DNA of 23,928 nucleotides, from positions 1-23,928 of the forward strand of contig CAMLJY010000079.1 of NCBI GenBank assembly GCA_946480465.1, read 5' to 3'. Below, in pieces: positions 1 to 6,883 of this stretch (positions are counted from its first letter, which is position 1; every line of letters begins with the position of its first letter). The notes under the pieces are model-generated. The model saw only the letters and a list, made by a program, of their open reading frames with translations. It searched no databases and had not been told where the DNA came from. The stretch comes from an uncultured Burkholderiales bacterium. Its GTDB lineage: Bacteria; Pseudomonadota; Gammaproteobacteria; Burkholderiales; Burkholderiaceae. The position numbers and the translations under genes were made by a program.

Positions 1-570
1 GTGATCAAGGCCTTCAGCGAACGCCAGCGCAACGAGGTGCTGGTGCGCATCGCCACGCTGGACGGCATCCAGCCGTCGGCGCTGAAGGACCTGAACGAGG
101 TGATGAGCAAGGTGCTCGCCGGCGGCGAGAAGCTGCGCAAGGCGTCCCTCGGCGGCGTGAAGACGGCGGCTGAAATCATCAACCTGCTGGGCACCTCGAT
201 CGAGACCGCGGTGCTGGACTTCATCCGCGAGGCGGACACCGACCTCGCCCAGCGCATCATGGACAACATGTTCACCTTCGACGACCTCGGCAAGCTCGAC
301 GACAAGGGCGTGCAGGCGCTGCTGCGGGAGGTGCAGAGCGAATCGCTGGTGATCGCGCTGAAGGGCGCGACGCCGGAGATGCGCGAGAAGGTGTTCCGCA
401 ACATGTCCACCCGCGCCGCCGAGACGCTGCGCGAAGACCTGGAGTCGCGCGGCCCGGTCCGCGTGAGCGAAGTGGAAGCCGAGCAGAAGGAAATGCTGAA
501 GACCGTCCGCCGCCTGGTCGACGAAGGACAGATCGTGCTGGCCAGCGGAGGCGCGGATGAGTTCCTCTAA
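1..570 (+). CDS. fliG: Flagellar motor switch protein FliG, C-terminal part (5' end outside window)
   Basis: FliG is the C-ring protein that contacts the MotA stator and the FliM switch. The visible 189 residues match the middle and C-terminal domains of a protein usually about 330 residues long, so the first ~140 residues lie upstream. The GTG at base 1 is an internal Val codon rather than a start. GGVKTAAEIINLL (51-63) corresponds to the conserved middle-domain segment. The torque helix is present: K121, R138, E145-D146 and R154 align with E. coli K264, R281, D288-D289 and R297, with Glu replacing the first Asp of the pair. The end GADEFL is normal. The stop lies inside fliH (14-nt overlap), which indicates translational coupling. 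The identity is certain; only the 5' extent is unknown. Confidence 0.97.
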   Translation: MIKAFSERQRNEVLVRIATLDGIQPSALKDLNEVMSKVLAGGEKLRKASLGGVKTAAEIINLLGTSIETAVLDFIREADTDLAQRIMDNMFTFDDLGKLDDKGVQALLREVQSESLVIALKGATPEMREKVFRNMSTRAAETLREDLESRGPVRVSEVEAEQKEMLKTVRRLVDEGQIVLASGGADEFL

Positions 571-1306
571 ATCGAACAACGGCCCGCGCCAGGTGCCGCC
601 GCCGCCCAATTCGCGCCAGGGCACCAACGCCTACACCCGCTTCATCCCGCGCGAGGAGCTGCAGGGCTTCGCGAGCTGGATGCCCGACACCTTCGGCGAC
701 AACCCCGCCAACCTGCCGCCGGTGCGGGCCGCCGTGCCGGAGCCCGAAGCACCACCGCCCGAGGCCGCGCTGGAGGTGCTGCAGGCCCAGCTGAACGCCG
801 CGCGCCAGGACGGCTATCGCGACGGCTACCGCGACGGCCTGGTGGCGCTGGAAAGCTTCAAGCAGAGCTTCGCGCAGCAGCTGGCGGGCCAGTTCGGCAC
901 GGTGATGTCGAACCTCGACCACGAGCTGGGCGCGCTGGAGCAGCACATCGCCGCCTCGGTCGCGCGCATCGCAACCCAGCTGGCGCGCCAGGTGGTGCGC
1001 AGCGAGCTGACCGCGCGGCCCGAGCTGGTGGTGCAGGTGGCCATCGACGCGGTCAACGCCGTGCTGATGAGCGCGCGCCAGATCACCGTCTACGTGCACC
1101 CCGACGACCAGGCTGCCATCGCGCAGGGCGCCGGCGAGGTGCTGGCCGCTCGCGGCGCGCGCCTGGTCGGCAAGCCCGACATCGAACGCGGCGGCGTGCT
1201 GATCGAAAGCGACGCCGGCACGGTGGACGCCCGCATCAACGCACGCTGGAACCAGGCGGTGCAGGCGCTGGGCACGGGGGTGGACTGGACGCTGGATGGG
1301 GATTGA
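557..1306 (+). CDS. fliH: Flagellar assembly protein FliH
   Basis: FliH binds FliI, restrains its ATPase and tethers it to the C-ring and export gate. The product is 249 residues, near the usual 230-250. The N-terminal AYTRFIPREEL segment (25-35) is typical of FliH. It is followed by a Pro/Glu linker, then the small-residue-rich coiled-coil start GYRDGYRDG (86-94, a GxxxG-type register), and a C-terminal domain with RQVVRSEL at 144-151. The ATG at 557 overlaps the fliG end by 14 nt. fliI would normally follow directly, but here it starts 5.6 kb downstream. A short GC-rich dyad (1325-1337, GGGCC-ggc-GGCCC) lies 19 nt after the stop and could weaken read-through, although it has no T-tract. Sequence divergence is normal for FliH, so assignment rests on motif plus position. 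Confidence 0.93.
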   Translation: MSSSKSNNGPRQVPPPPNSRQGTNAYTRFIPREELQGFASWMPDTFGDNPANLPPVRAAVPEPEAPPPEAALEVLQAQLNAARQDGYRDGYRDGLVALESFKQSFAQQLAGQFGTVMSNLDHELGALEQHIAASVARIATQLARQVVRSELTARPELVVQVAIDAVNAVLMSARQITVYVHPDDQAAIAQGAGEVLAARGARLVGKPDIERGGVLIESDAGTVDARINARWNQAVQALGTGVDWTLDGD

Positions 1307-1671
1307 CCGACTCCACCCGATTTCGGGCCGGCGGCCCACGTGGAGAATCGCTGACCCCAACAAGCTGACAGGGGCGTGGAGGCCTGCGTGGGCATTGACT
1401 ATCACTATCAAGGCCTGGCCATTGCAACAGGATCTTCAGTGGCCGGTTCAACAGCACCACTGGCTTTCCCGTTCGCGTCTCTGATCCCCACACAGTTGCT
1501 CGAGTTGCCGCCTTCTTCCGTTCCGTCGACCCTGATCGCGTCCCTGAGCACGTACGACGAGATGTTGTCGCGTTAGCGAGGCTGTACGACGACTTGGCGT
1601 CGCACGGGAAGGCGGCGCTGTTCTTCATGCAGAACTGAATCGCGCACCCCGCCGACTCCCGGTCGTGGCAA
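1307..1671. other. Intergenic stretch after fliH, left end of the inserted block
   Basis: These 365 bases carry no complete gene. They begin with a GC-rich dyad at 1325-1337 and continue into sequence that is visibly less GC-rich than its surroundings. The second half contains an open frame without a start codon, listed separately. No transposase, inverted-repeat ends or tRNA-like sequence was seen. This is the left boundary of the block that separates fliH from fliI. Confidence 0.6.
1399..1638 (+). pseudogene. Startless 79-codon gene remnant, function unknown
   Basis: After a TGA at 1396 this frame is open to a TGA at 1636-1638. It contains no ATG or GTG start; the only ATG or TTG codons are close to the end. 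The translation nevertheless looks like a real soluble protein end: RVSDPHTVARVAAFF, then RSVDPDRVPEHVRRDVVALA, then RLYDDLASHGKAALFFMQN. It is mixed and amphipathic, not the Ala/Arg/Pro-rich text seen in shadow frames of this GC-rich DNA. I do not recognise the family. Most likely it is the 3' fragment of a gene whose 5' part was lost when the block was inserted or decayed. A chance open frame remains possible. Confidence 0.35.
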
Positions 1672-2283
1672 TCACGCACCAAACAGCACGACGAACCGCT
1701 CCGCCGCCCGCTGCGCGCGCCGCCTGATCGCCGCCGCATCCGGCGGCGTGGCGATGCCCCACAACAATCGCACCTGCAGGTCGCCGATCAGCAGGCCGAT
1801 GAAGGTCTCGATCGCATCGGCGCCGTCCACCCGCCGCATGCGCCCGGCCGCGATCTGCGCCGCGAAATAGCGCTGCACCAGCGGCGCGGTGTTGTCGCGG
1901 CCGTTCGCCGCCAGGGCCTGCGCCAGCTCGGGCGCCACGCGGGCCTCGGCGATCGCGGCGCGGTTGATCGCCAGCGACTGCGGGCCGGTCAAGAGCGTGA
2001 GCAGGTGGATGCCGAACTGCCGCAGCGTGGGCTCCAGCGGCGCGTCGCCGTCGAGCGCGGCGCTGATGTCGGCATTCATCGCCGCCGCCGCACGCGCCAC
2101 CAGCGCGGCAAACAGCGCCTGCTTGGTCGGGAAGTGCTGGTACAGCGTGTTCTTCGACGCGCGCGCCCGCGTGGCCACCTGCAGCATCGTGGTGTCGCGG
2201 TAGCCGTGCTCCTCCATCAGCGCCAGCGCGGCGTCCAGGATCTCGTCGCGGCGGGTCGGCTCGCCCGCGGGCGGCTCGTCCAT
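1672..2283 (-). CDS. TetR/AcrR-family transcriptional regulator
   Basis: Predicted DNA-binding repressor. From the ATG at 2283 the product is 203 residues, a normal TetR length. The N-terminal helix-turn-helix is clear: RRDEILDAALALMEEHGY (11-28), then TTMLQVATRARASKNTLYQH (31-50), followed by FPTKQALFAALV. The C-terminal part, with LAINRAAIAEARVAPELA, resembles AefR-type ligand-binding domains. It is divergent from the DUF6544-like/oxidoreductase genes, and two perfect GTACC-N4-GGTAC sites lie between them, suggesting control of that set and of itself. The start is not settled: a GTG at 2436 in the same frame would add 51 low-complexity residues (STRA repeats, Pro/Arg). Neither start has a good Shine-Dalgarno sequence. 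The ligand is unknown. Confidence 0.88.
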   Translation of the reverse strand: MDEPPAGEPTRRDEILDAALALMEEHGYRDTTMLQVATRARASKNTLYQHFPTKQALFAALVARAAAAMNADISAALDGDAPLEPTLRQFGIHLLTLLTGPQSLAINRAAIAEARVAPELAQALAANGRDNTAPLVQRYFAAQIAAGRMRRVDGADAIETFIGLLIGDLQVRLLWGIATPPDAAAIRRRAQRAAERFVVLFGA

Positions 2284-2315
2284 CGGCGCAGGGTTGGCGG
2301 CGGCATGCGCAGCGC

Positions 2316-2351
2316 GGGTGGATGCACGGGTGGATGCACGGGTGGATGCGT
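2316..2351. repeat. Three tandem copies of a 12-bp unit
   Basis: GGGTGGATGCAC occurs at 2316-2327 and 2328-2339, and again at 2340-2351 with two changes (ending CGT instead of CAC... i.e. GCGT). The unit is a multiple of three, and in the minus-strand tetR frame it would encode repeated Ser-Thr-Arg-Ala if the upstream GTG were used. It lies just upstream of the preferred tetR start, so copy-number change could alter leader length or the N-terminus. Confidence 0.7.
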
Positions 2352-2482
2352 CGGTGGGTGTGCGGGTCGCCGCGAGGTTCGGCGCGCGGTTCGGCGCGAG
2401 GGGGGGCGGCGGGCGGCGGGTCTTCGGCTCGGACACGGCAGGAGTGGCGAAACAAAACGAGACGCGGCAAGGCGCCAAGGCA

Positions 2483-2496
2483 GTACCGGATGGTAC
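2483..2496. promoter_or_regulatory. Candidate TetR operator 1 (GTACC-N4-GGTAC)
   Basis: A perfect dyad GTACC-ggat-GGTAC. With the flanking A and T it is a 16-bp site with 6-bp arms, and it sits inside a second dyad, GGCAGT (2479-2484) / ACTGCC (2500-2505). It lies between divergent tetR and the DUF6544-like gene, where an autoregulating TetR repressor normally binds. The role is inferred from position and symmetry. Confidence 0.6.
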
Positions 2497-2511
2497 TAGA
2501 CTGCCTCCCGA

Positions 2512-2525
2512 GTACCCACCGGTAC
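2512..2525. promoter_or_regulatory. Candidate TetR operator 2 (GTACC-N4-GGTAC)
   Basis: A second perfect GTACC-cacc-GGTAC dyad with the same arms and the same 4-bp spacer as the site 29 bp upstream (centre to centre). The arms are conserved while the spacers differ, which is what a paired operator would show. It ends 97 bp before the DUF6544-like start codon. Confidence 0.6.
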
Positions 2526-2622
2526 CCAACCCTCCGACCGCAACCCGCAACCCCGCGGACGGCAGGCGGGACCAGGCCGCCAAGGCCCTGCCCCGCTGCC
2601 GCCCACCAGCCGAAATTCGCCG

Positions 2623-3573
2623 ATGAAGCTGCCGCCTCTCCTCACCCGACCCGTCCTCGCGCTGCTGGCCCTCGCCGCTGCCGCCGCGGCGCAAGCCGGC
2701 GTCACCCAGCCCGCGATGCGCGAGCGTGTCGACCGCGAGATCGACGCCCTGGTCACGCTCGCGAAGGCGCCGCCCGCGGTCGATGCGGGCGCGCTGGCCA
2801 CGCTGCCCGCGCCGGTGCGCCGCTACCTGGCCTACACCGGTGCCGACCGCGCGCCGGCCGCGCGCTTCACCCGCTTCCGCTTCGAAGGCGAGGTGCGACT
2901 GCCCGTCACCGGCAGCGCCCGCGGCGTGACGCGCGCCACGCCCTGGATGGCCACGCGCGGCGAGCAGTACATGGCGCTGTCGGCGCAAGGCCTGGGCTAC
3001 GTGTGGGACAGCGTCTGGCAGCAGGGGCCGGACACCAGCATCGACGTGCGCGACCTCTACGCCCAGGGCGACACGCACATCTGGGCCGTGCGCAGCGACG
3101 GCCGCGTGATGGTTGACGAGCGCCACGACGACATCAACCGCACCTACATGGTCCGCTTCTTCGCCGAGGCCACGCAGTCGCCCACCATGCTGCTGCCCGG
3201 CCGCCACCTGCGCTGGGAAGCAGTGGACGAGCAGCGCGCCCGCGCCCACGTGAAAGACGGCCCCTTGGCTGCCAGCATGCTCTGCAGCTTCGAGCCCGAC
3301 GGCGCGCTGACCCGCTGCGAAAGCGACGACCGCCTGCTGCGCTTCGCCGGCGACGTGCCGCAGCGCTGGGTGGGCGCGCGCTGGGTGATGACGCGCGGCG
3401 ATTACCGCCTCTTCGGCGCGCTGCGCGTGCCGACGGTAATGAGCGTCAGCTGGCTGATGCCCGAGGGCGACTTCGAACAAGTGCGCGCCAGGACCATCGC
3501 GGTGGACTTCGACACCGCCGCCCCCTACCCGACCAAAGACGCGTCCATGGCGGCGCGCCAGTCCGCCAACTGA
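2623..3573 (+). CDS. Exported DUF6544/DUF6920-like protein
   Basis: 316-residue protein of unknown function. An N-terminal hydrophobic stretch of about 26 residues (MKLPPLLTRPVLALLALAA...QAG) looks like a Sec signal peptide, so it probably acts outside the cytoplasm. The mature part shows features I associate with DUF6544 (formerly DUF6920): LPAPVRRYLAYTGA, an F.G.VRLP strand, TPWMATRGEQYMAL, YVWDSVW, and MLLPGRHLRWEAVDEQRARA. The family call is from memory of these motifs and could be wrong at the family-number level. It heads the set controlled by the putative operators. The next gene starts 12 nt after its stop with an AGGAG at 3576-3580, so the two are co-transcribed. A role alongside the molybdenum enzyme is inferred only from this linkage. 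Confidence 0.75.
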   Translation: MKLPPLLTRPVLALLALAAAAAAQAGVTQPAMRERVDREIDALVTLAKAPPAVDAGALATLPAPVRRYLAYTGADRAPAARFTRFRFEGEVRLPVTGSARGVTRATPWMATRGEQYMALSAQGLGYVWDSVWQQGPDTSIDVRDLYAQGDTHIWAVRSDGRVMVDERHDDINRTYMVRFFAEATQSPTMLLPGRHLRWEAVDEQRARAHVKDGPLAASMLCSFEPDGALTRCESDDRLLRFAGDVPQRWVGARWVMTRGDYRLFGALRVPTVMSVSWLMPEGDFEQVRARTIAVDFDTAAPYPTKDASMAARQSAN

Positions 3574-3585
3574 CCAGGAGCCCGC

Positions 3586-4062
3586 ATGGCCGCCCCGATC
3601 GCCTTCCAACTCAACGGCCGGCCCGCGCAGGTGCCGGTGGACGAGCAGATGCCGCTGCTGTGGGCGCTGCGCGACCACCTCCGGCTGCCCGGCACCAAGC
3701 CCGGCTGCCTGCAGGGCGTGTGCGGCGCCTGCACGGTGCACCTGGACGGCGCGCCCGCGCGCGCCTGCCAGCTGCCGATGGCCGCGGTGCGCGGCCGTTC
3801 GGTGACGACCATCGAAGGCCTGCCCGCCGACCTGCGTGATCGCCTGCAGGCCGGCTGGACCGAGCACCAGGCCCTGCAGTGCGGCTACTGCCAGCCGGGC
3901 CAGTGCATGACCGCCGCCGCGCTGCTGGCGCAGCCCACGCCGCCGGATGCAGCCGCCATCGGCGCCGCGATGGCCGGCCACCTGTGCCGCTGCGGCACCG
4001 GCCCGCGCGTGGTGCGCGCGGTGCAGGCCGCCATCGCCCGGCCGGCACGGAGCGCGGCATGA
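3586..4062 (+). CDS. [2Fe-2S] subunit of a xanthine-dehydrogenase-family (IorA-type) oxidoreductase
   Basis: Electron-transfer subunit of a molybdenum hydroxylase. The 158 residues match the usual small-subunit length. The plant-ferredoxin-type cluster ligands are C41, C46 and C49 (GCLQGVCGACTVHLDG) with C61. The second cluster domain has C99 and C102 (CGYCQPGQCM) and C134 and C136 (HLCRCG). No FAD domain is present, as in IorA-type two-subunit enzymes. An AGGAG lies 5 nt before the ATG, and the stop overlaps the next ATG (ATGA), so the two subunits are translationally coupled. The substrate cannot be read from this subunit; isoquinoline, aldehyde or other N-heterocycle oxidation are all possible. 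Confidence 0.93.
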   Translation: MAAPIAFQLNGRPAQVPVDEQMPLLWALRDHLRLPGTKPGCLQGVCGACTVHLDGAPARACQLPMAAVRGRSVTTIEGLPADLRDRLQAGWTEHQALQCGYCQPGQCMTAAALLAQPTPPDAAAIGAAMAGHLCRCGTGPRVVRAVQAAIARPARSAA

Positions 4063-6203
4063 CCGGCGCCGTTCGCTTGAGCCGCCGCGCGCTGCTGGTG
4101 GGCGGCGCGGCGGGCAGCGCCGCGGTGCTGTTCGGCCTGCAGTCGTCCAGCTGCGCCAGCACCGCCGAACCGCGCACGGTCAATGCCTTCGTGCGCTTCG
4201 GTGCGGACGGCCGCATCACCCTGGTGAACCCCGCGGTGGAGATGGGCCAGGGCAGCATGACGGCGCTGGCCCAGGTGCTGGCGGACGCGCTGGACGCCGA
4301 CTGGCGCGGCATCGACGTCACGCCCGCCCCCTACGACGACGCCTACGGCAACCCGCATTTCGGCATGCGCCTGGTCACCGCGGACAGCGCCGCCACCAGC
4401 GCCTTCTGGCCGGTGTTGCGCAGCGCCGGCGCGCAAGCCCGCGCCGTGCTGGTGTGGAACGCCATGCAGCGCTGGCACTGCGCCGCCGAGCAGGTCCGCA
4501 CCGAGTCCGGCCAGCTGCTGCACGCGGACGGCCGCCGGCTGAGCTATGCCGAACTGGCCCCGCGTGCCGAGCTGCCGGGCCTGCTGTCCAGCCTGCCGGC
4601 GCTGGCGCCGGCGCCTTCACGCATCGTCGGCCAGCCGCTGCCGCGGCTGGACCTGGCCGACAAGCTCGCCGGCCGCGCCGTCTACGGCATCGACGCCCGG
4701 CCGCCGAAGGCGCTGGTGGCGGTGCTGCTGGCGCCGGACCGGCTGGGCGCCACGCTGGCCGACGCGGGCGATGCCGCGGCGCGGGCCGTGCCCGGCGTCG
4801 TCCAGGTGCTGCCGCTGCCGGGCGAATCAGCCCCACTGGCGGTGGTGGCGCGTGACACCTGGTCGGCGCTGCAGGGCCGGCGCGCGCTGCAGCCGCGCTG
4901 GAACCCGCCGGCCGCCCCCTACGACAGCGAAGCGGCGCTGCACGCCTTCGCGGAAACCGCACGCGCCGGCGCGGCTGACGCTCACATCGTGCGTCAGCAC
5001 GGCGCCGCCGGGGCAGCGTCGCCCGGCGGCGCGCGCAGGCTGCAGTCGCTGGTGCTCAGCCGCCACGTGACCCATGCCGCGCTGGAGCCCATCAACGCCA
5101 GCGCCACGCCGACCTGGCTGAACCAGGGCGCCGACATCGTCGCCTCGACCCAGGCGCCCAGCCTGGACATGCGGCGGGCCGCGCAGACCGCCAAGCGGCC
5201 GCCGCCGGTCTTCGCCGTGCAGGCCACCTTCGCCGGCGGCGCTTTCGGCCGCCGCGTCGACAACGAGTCCGCCGGCGCGGCCGCGTACCTGGCGATGCAG
5301 CTGAAGGGCCCGGTGCAGGTGCTGCAGTTCGTCGGCGACGACATCCCGCATGGCCAGGTGCGCACCATCGCTGCCCAGTGGCTCGAAGCCACGCTGGATG
5401 CGCAGGGCCGCATCAGCCACTGGCTGCACCGCACGGTGGGCAGCGCCACCAGCGCGCGCATGTTCCCTGACCGCTTCGCGAAGGAAGGCTTCGACCAGAC
5501 GATGGTCGACGGCTCCGAGCACGGCTACGACATCGCCCAGCAGCGCATCGAGTCGCTGCACCGCCCGCTGCCGGTGGCCTGCGGCTTCCTGCGCGGCGTG
5601 GGTGCGGGCTTCAACGTCTTCGGCATCGAGACCCTGGTGGACGAAGCCGCAGACGCCGCGGGCCGGGAACCGCTGGCCTACCGCCTCGCGATGCTGCAGG
5701 ACCCCCGCGCCCGCCGCGTCCTTCAGGCCTTGGGCGAAGCGGCGCCGCCGGCCGCCGCCGGCACGGCCGACGGCATCGCCTACATGGGCTTCCGCGGTTC
5801 GCACATCGCGCTGCGCGCGCGCGTGGCCCGCGGCGAAGGAGGCCGGCCGCGCGTGGAGCGCCTGCAGTTCGCCGTCGACGCCGGCCGCATCGTCAACCCG
5901 GTGCTGGCGCGCTGCCAGATCGAAGGCGCGGCGCTGATGGGCTGGTCCATCGCCGCGTCCGAGGCGCTGGACTTCCAGGACGGCCGCGCGGTGCAGCGAT
6001 CGGTCGCCGACTACCCGCTGCTGCGCCTGCCCGAACTGCCCGCCGTGGACTGCCGCTTCATCGATGCCGACCAGGGCGAGCCGCGCGGCGTCGGCGAAAT
6101 CGCGCTGCCGCTGGTCGCACCGGCGGTCGCCAATGCCTGGACCCGCCTGACCGGCCGGCGCCTGCGCGACCTGCCCTTCAACCGTGCCCGCGAGGCCACC
6201 TGA
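4059..6203 (+). CDS. Molybdopterin-binding catalytic subunit (IorB-type, xanthine dehydrogenase family)
   Basis: Catalytic subunit, 714 residues, close to IorB-type lengths. A twin-arginine-like start (RLSRRALLVGG, 6-16) and hydrophobic stretch suggest Tat export or membrane attachment with the partner [2Fe-2S] subunit carried along. Cofactor motifs: EMGQGSMTALAQVLADALDA (61-80), GGAFGRR (393-399), the R.VGAG.NVF.IE..VDE segment near 5590-5645, AVDAGRIVNPVLARCQIEGA, and GVGE near the C-terminus with E680 at the position of the catalytic base in this family. The ATG at 4059 overlaps the small-subunit stop. No cytochrome c subunit, FAD subunit or XdhC-like maturation gene is beside it, so the electron acceptor is unknown. 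The substrate is also unknown; annotation as isoquinoline 1-oxidoreductase would be by family resemblance only. Confidence 0.92.
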   Translation: MTGAVRLSRRALLVGGAAGSAAVLFGLQSSSCASTAEPRTVNAFVRFGADGRITLVNPAVEMGQGSMTALAQVLADALDADWRGIDVTPAPYDDAYGNPHFGMRLVTADSAATSAFWPVLRSAGAQARAVLVWNAMQRWHCAAEQVRTESGQLLHADGRRLSYAELAPRAELPGLLSSLPALAPAPSRIVGQPLPRLDLADKLAGRAVYGIDARPPKALVAVLLAPDRLGATLADAGDAAARAVPGVVQVLPLPGESAPLAVVARDTWSALQGRRALQPRWNPPAAPYDSEAALHAFAETARAGAADAHIVRQHGAAGAASPGGARRLQSLVLSRHVTHAALEPINASATPTWLNQGADIVASTQAPSLDMRRAAQTAKRPPPVFAVQATFAGGAFGRRVDNESAGAAAYLAMQLKGPVQVLQFVGDDIPHGQVRTIAAQWLEATLDAQGRISHWLHRTVGSATSARMFPDRFAKEGFDQTMVDGSEHGYDIAQQRIESLHRPLPVACGFLRGVGAGFNVFGIETLVDEAADAAGREPLAYRLAMLQDPRARRVLQALGEAAPPAAAGTADGIAYMGFRGSHIALRARVARGEGGRPRVERLQFAVDAGRIVNPVLARCQIEGAALMGWSIAASEALDFQDGRAVQRSVADYPLLRLPELPAVDCRFIDADQGEPRGVGEIALPLVAPAVANAWTRLTGRRLRDLPFNRAREAT

Positions 6204-6333
6204 GGCAGGCAGCGCGTCCTGACACCATGCCCCGGTCACCTTGCCCCGGTCCCGCACCGATTCCCGGAGCGCCGAGGCCGCGATCACGTCCCCGCCCCGC
6301 CCGGACGCCCACCCCTCTTGCAGGAGTCTCGTG

Positions 6334-6702
6334 ATGAACGACAACGCCCACTTGCCCGCCACCCTCGGCCGCCCGCTGGCGCTGGCCGCCCTGGCCGCGC
6401 TGCTGGTGCTTTTCGTGTGCATGAACACGGCCATGCTGGCCGGCGTCGCCCCGCACCCGCCCGCCGTGCGCGGCCCCTACCTCGCCGCCGCGATGGCGCT
6501 GTGCGTGGCGGCGGCGGTGCAGTTCGCGCTCCATGCCGCCAGCGCCCGCTGGTTCGGCTTCGCCACCGCGCTGGCGGTGCTGCCTGGCGTCGGCCTGCAC
6601 AAGTTCGTCACCGAGCCCAACCCCGACCAGCTGGCGCCGGTGCTGCTGGTCGGCAGCGCGTCCGCGCTGGTGCTGGCGTGGGCGAGCTGGCGGGCGAGCT
6701 GA
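6334..6702 (+). CDS. Small integral membrane protein, unknown function
   Basis: 122 residues with about four hydrophobic helices: [59 protein letters not shown], and [16 protein letters not shown]. An AGGAG at 6322-6326 sits 7 nt before the ATG at 6334; a GTG directly before it is too close to that site. I recognise no family or catalytic motif. It lies 130 bp after the molybdopterin subunit and 181 bp before fliI, in the same direction. It could be a membrane partner of the oxidoreductase or an unrelated passenger. Length, hydrophobicity and ribosome site make it a likely real gene. Confidence 0.7.
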   Translation: MNDNAHLPATLGRPLALAALAALLVLFVCMNTAMLAGVAPHPPAVRGPYLAAAMALCVAAAVQFALHAASARWFGFATALAVLPGVGLHKFVTEPNPDQLAPVLLVGSASALVLAWASWRAS

Positions 6703-6804
6703 AGGCCAGGAGCCCGGCTCGATCGCAGGAACCGCCGGCCGGCACGCTCCCCCCCGCCCCGCCATTCCCGCGAGTCAAGCCGACTTTTGCGCGCTTTTCT
6801 GCCC

Positions 6805-6822
6805 GCCGGCCGCGCGGCCGGC
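6805..6822. repeat. 18-bp perfect GC palindrome upstream of fliI
   Basis: GCCGGCCGCGCGGCCGGC is its own reverse complement. It lies at the right end of the inserted block, 61 bp before the fliI start. It may form a strong hairpin in the transcript reaching fliI, act as a protein site, or be chance in very GC-rich DNA. No T-tract follows it. Confidence 0.5.
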
Positions 6823-6883
6823 AGGGGAACATCGGCCTGAAGCATCCCCATCCCGGATGCGCCACGTTCCCCCAACCGCGTCC

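Noticed and set aside
1672..3981. Long minus-strand frame extending tetR through the oxidoreductase genes
   Set aside because: Only the last ~200 codons resemble a protein family; the rest is antisense to supported plus-strand genes.
6204..6333. Repeated TGCCCCGGTC between the molybdopterin subunit and the membrane protein gene
   Set aside because: Two copies of a 10-bp GC-rich word are not enough to propose a function.
6771..6810. TCAAGCCGA upstream of fliI as a sigma-28 promoter
   Set aside because: No -10 element at an acceptable spacing.
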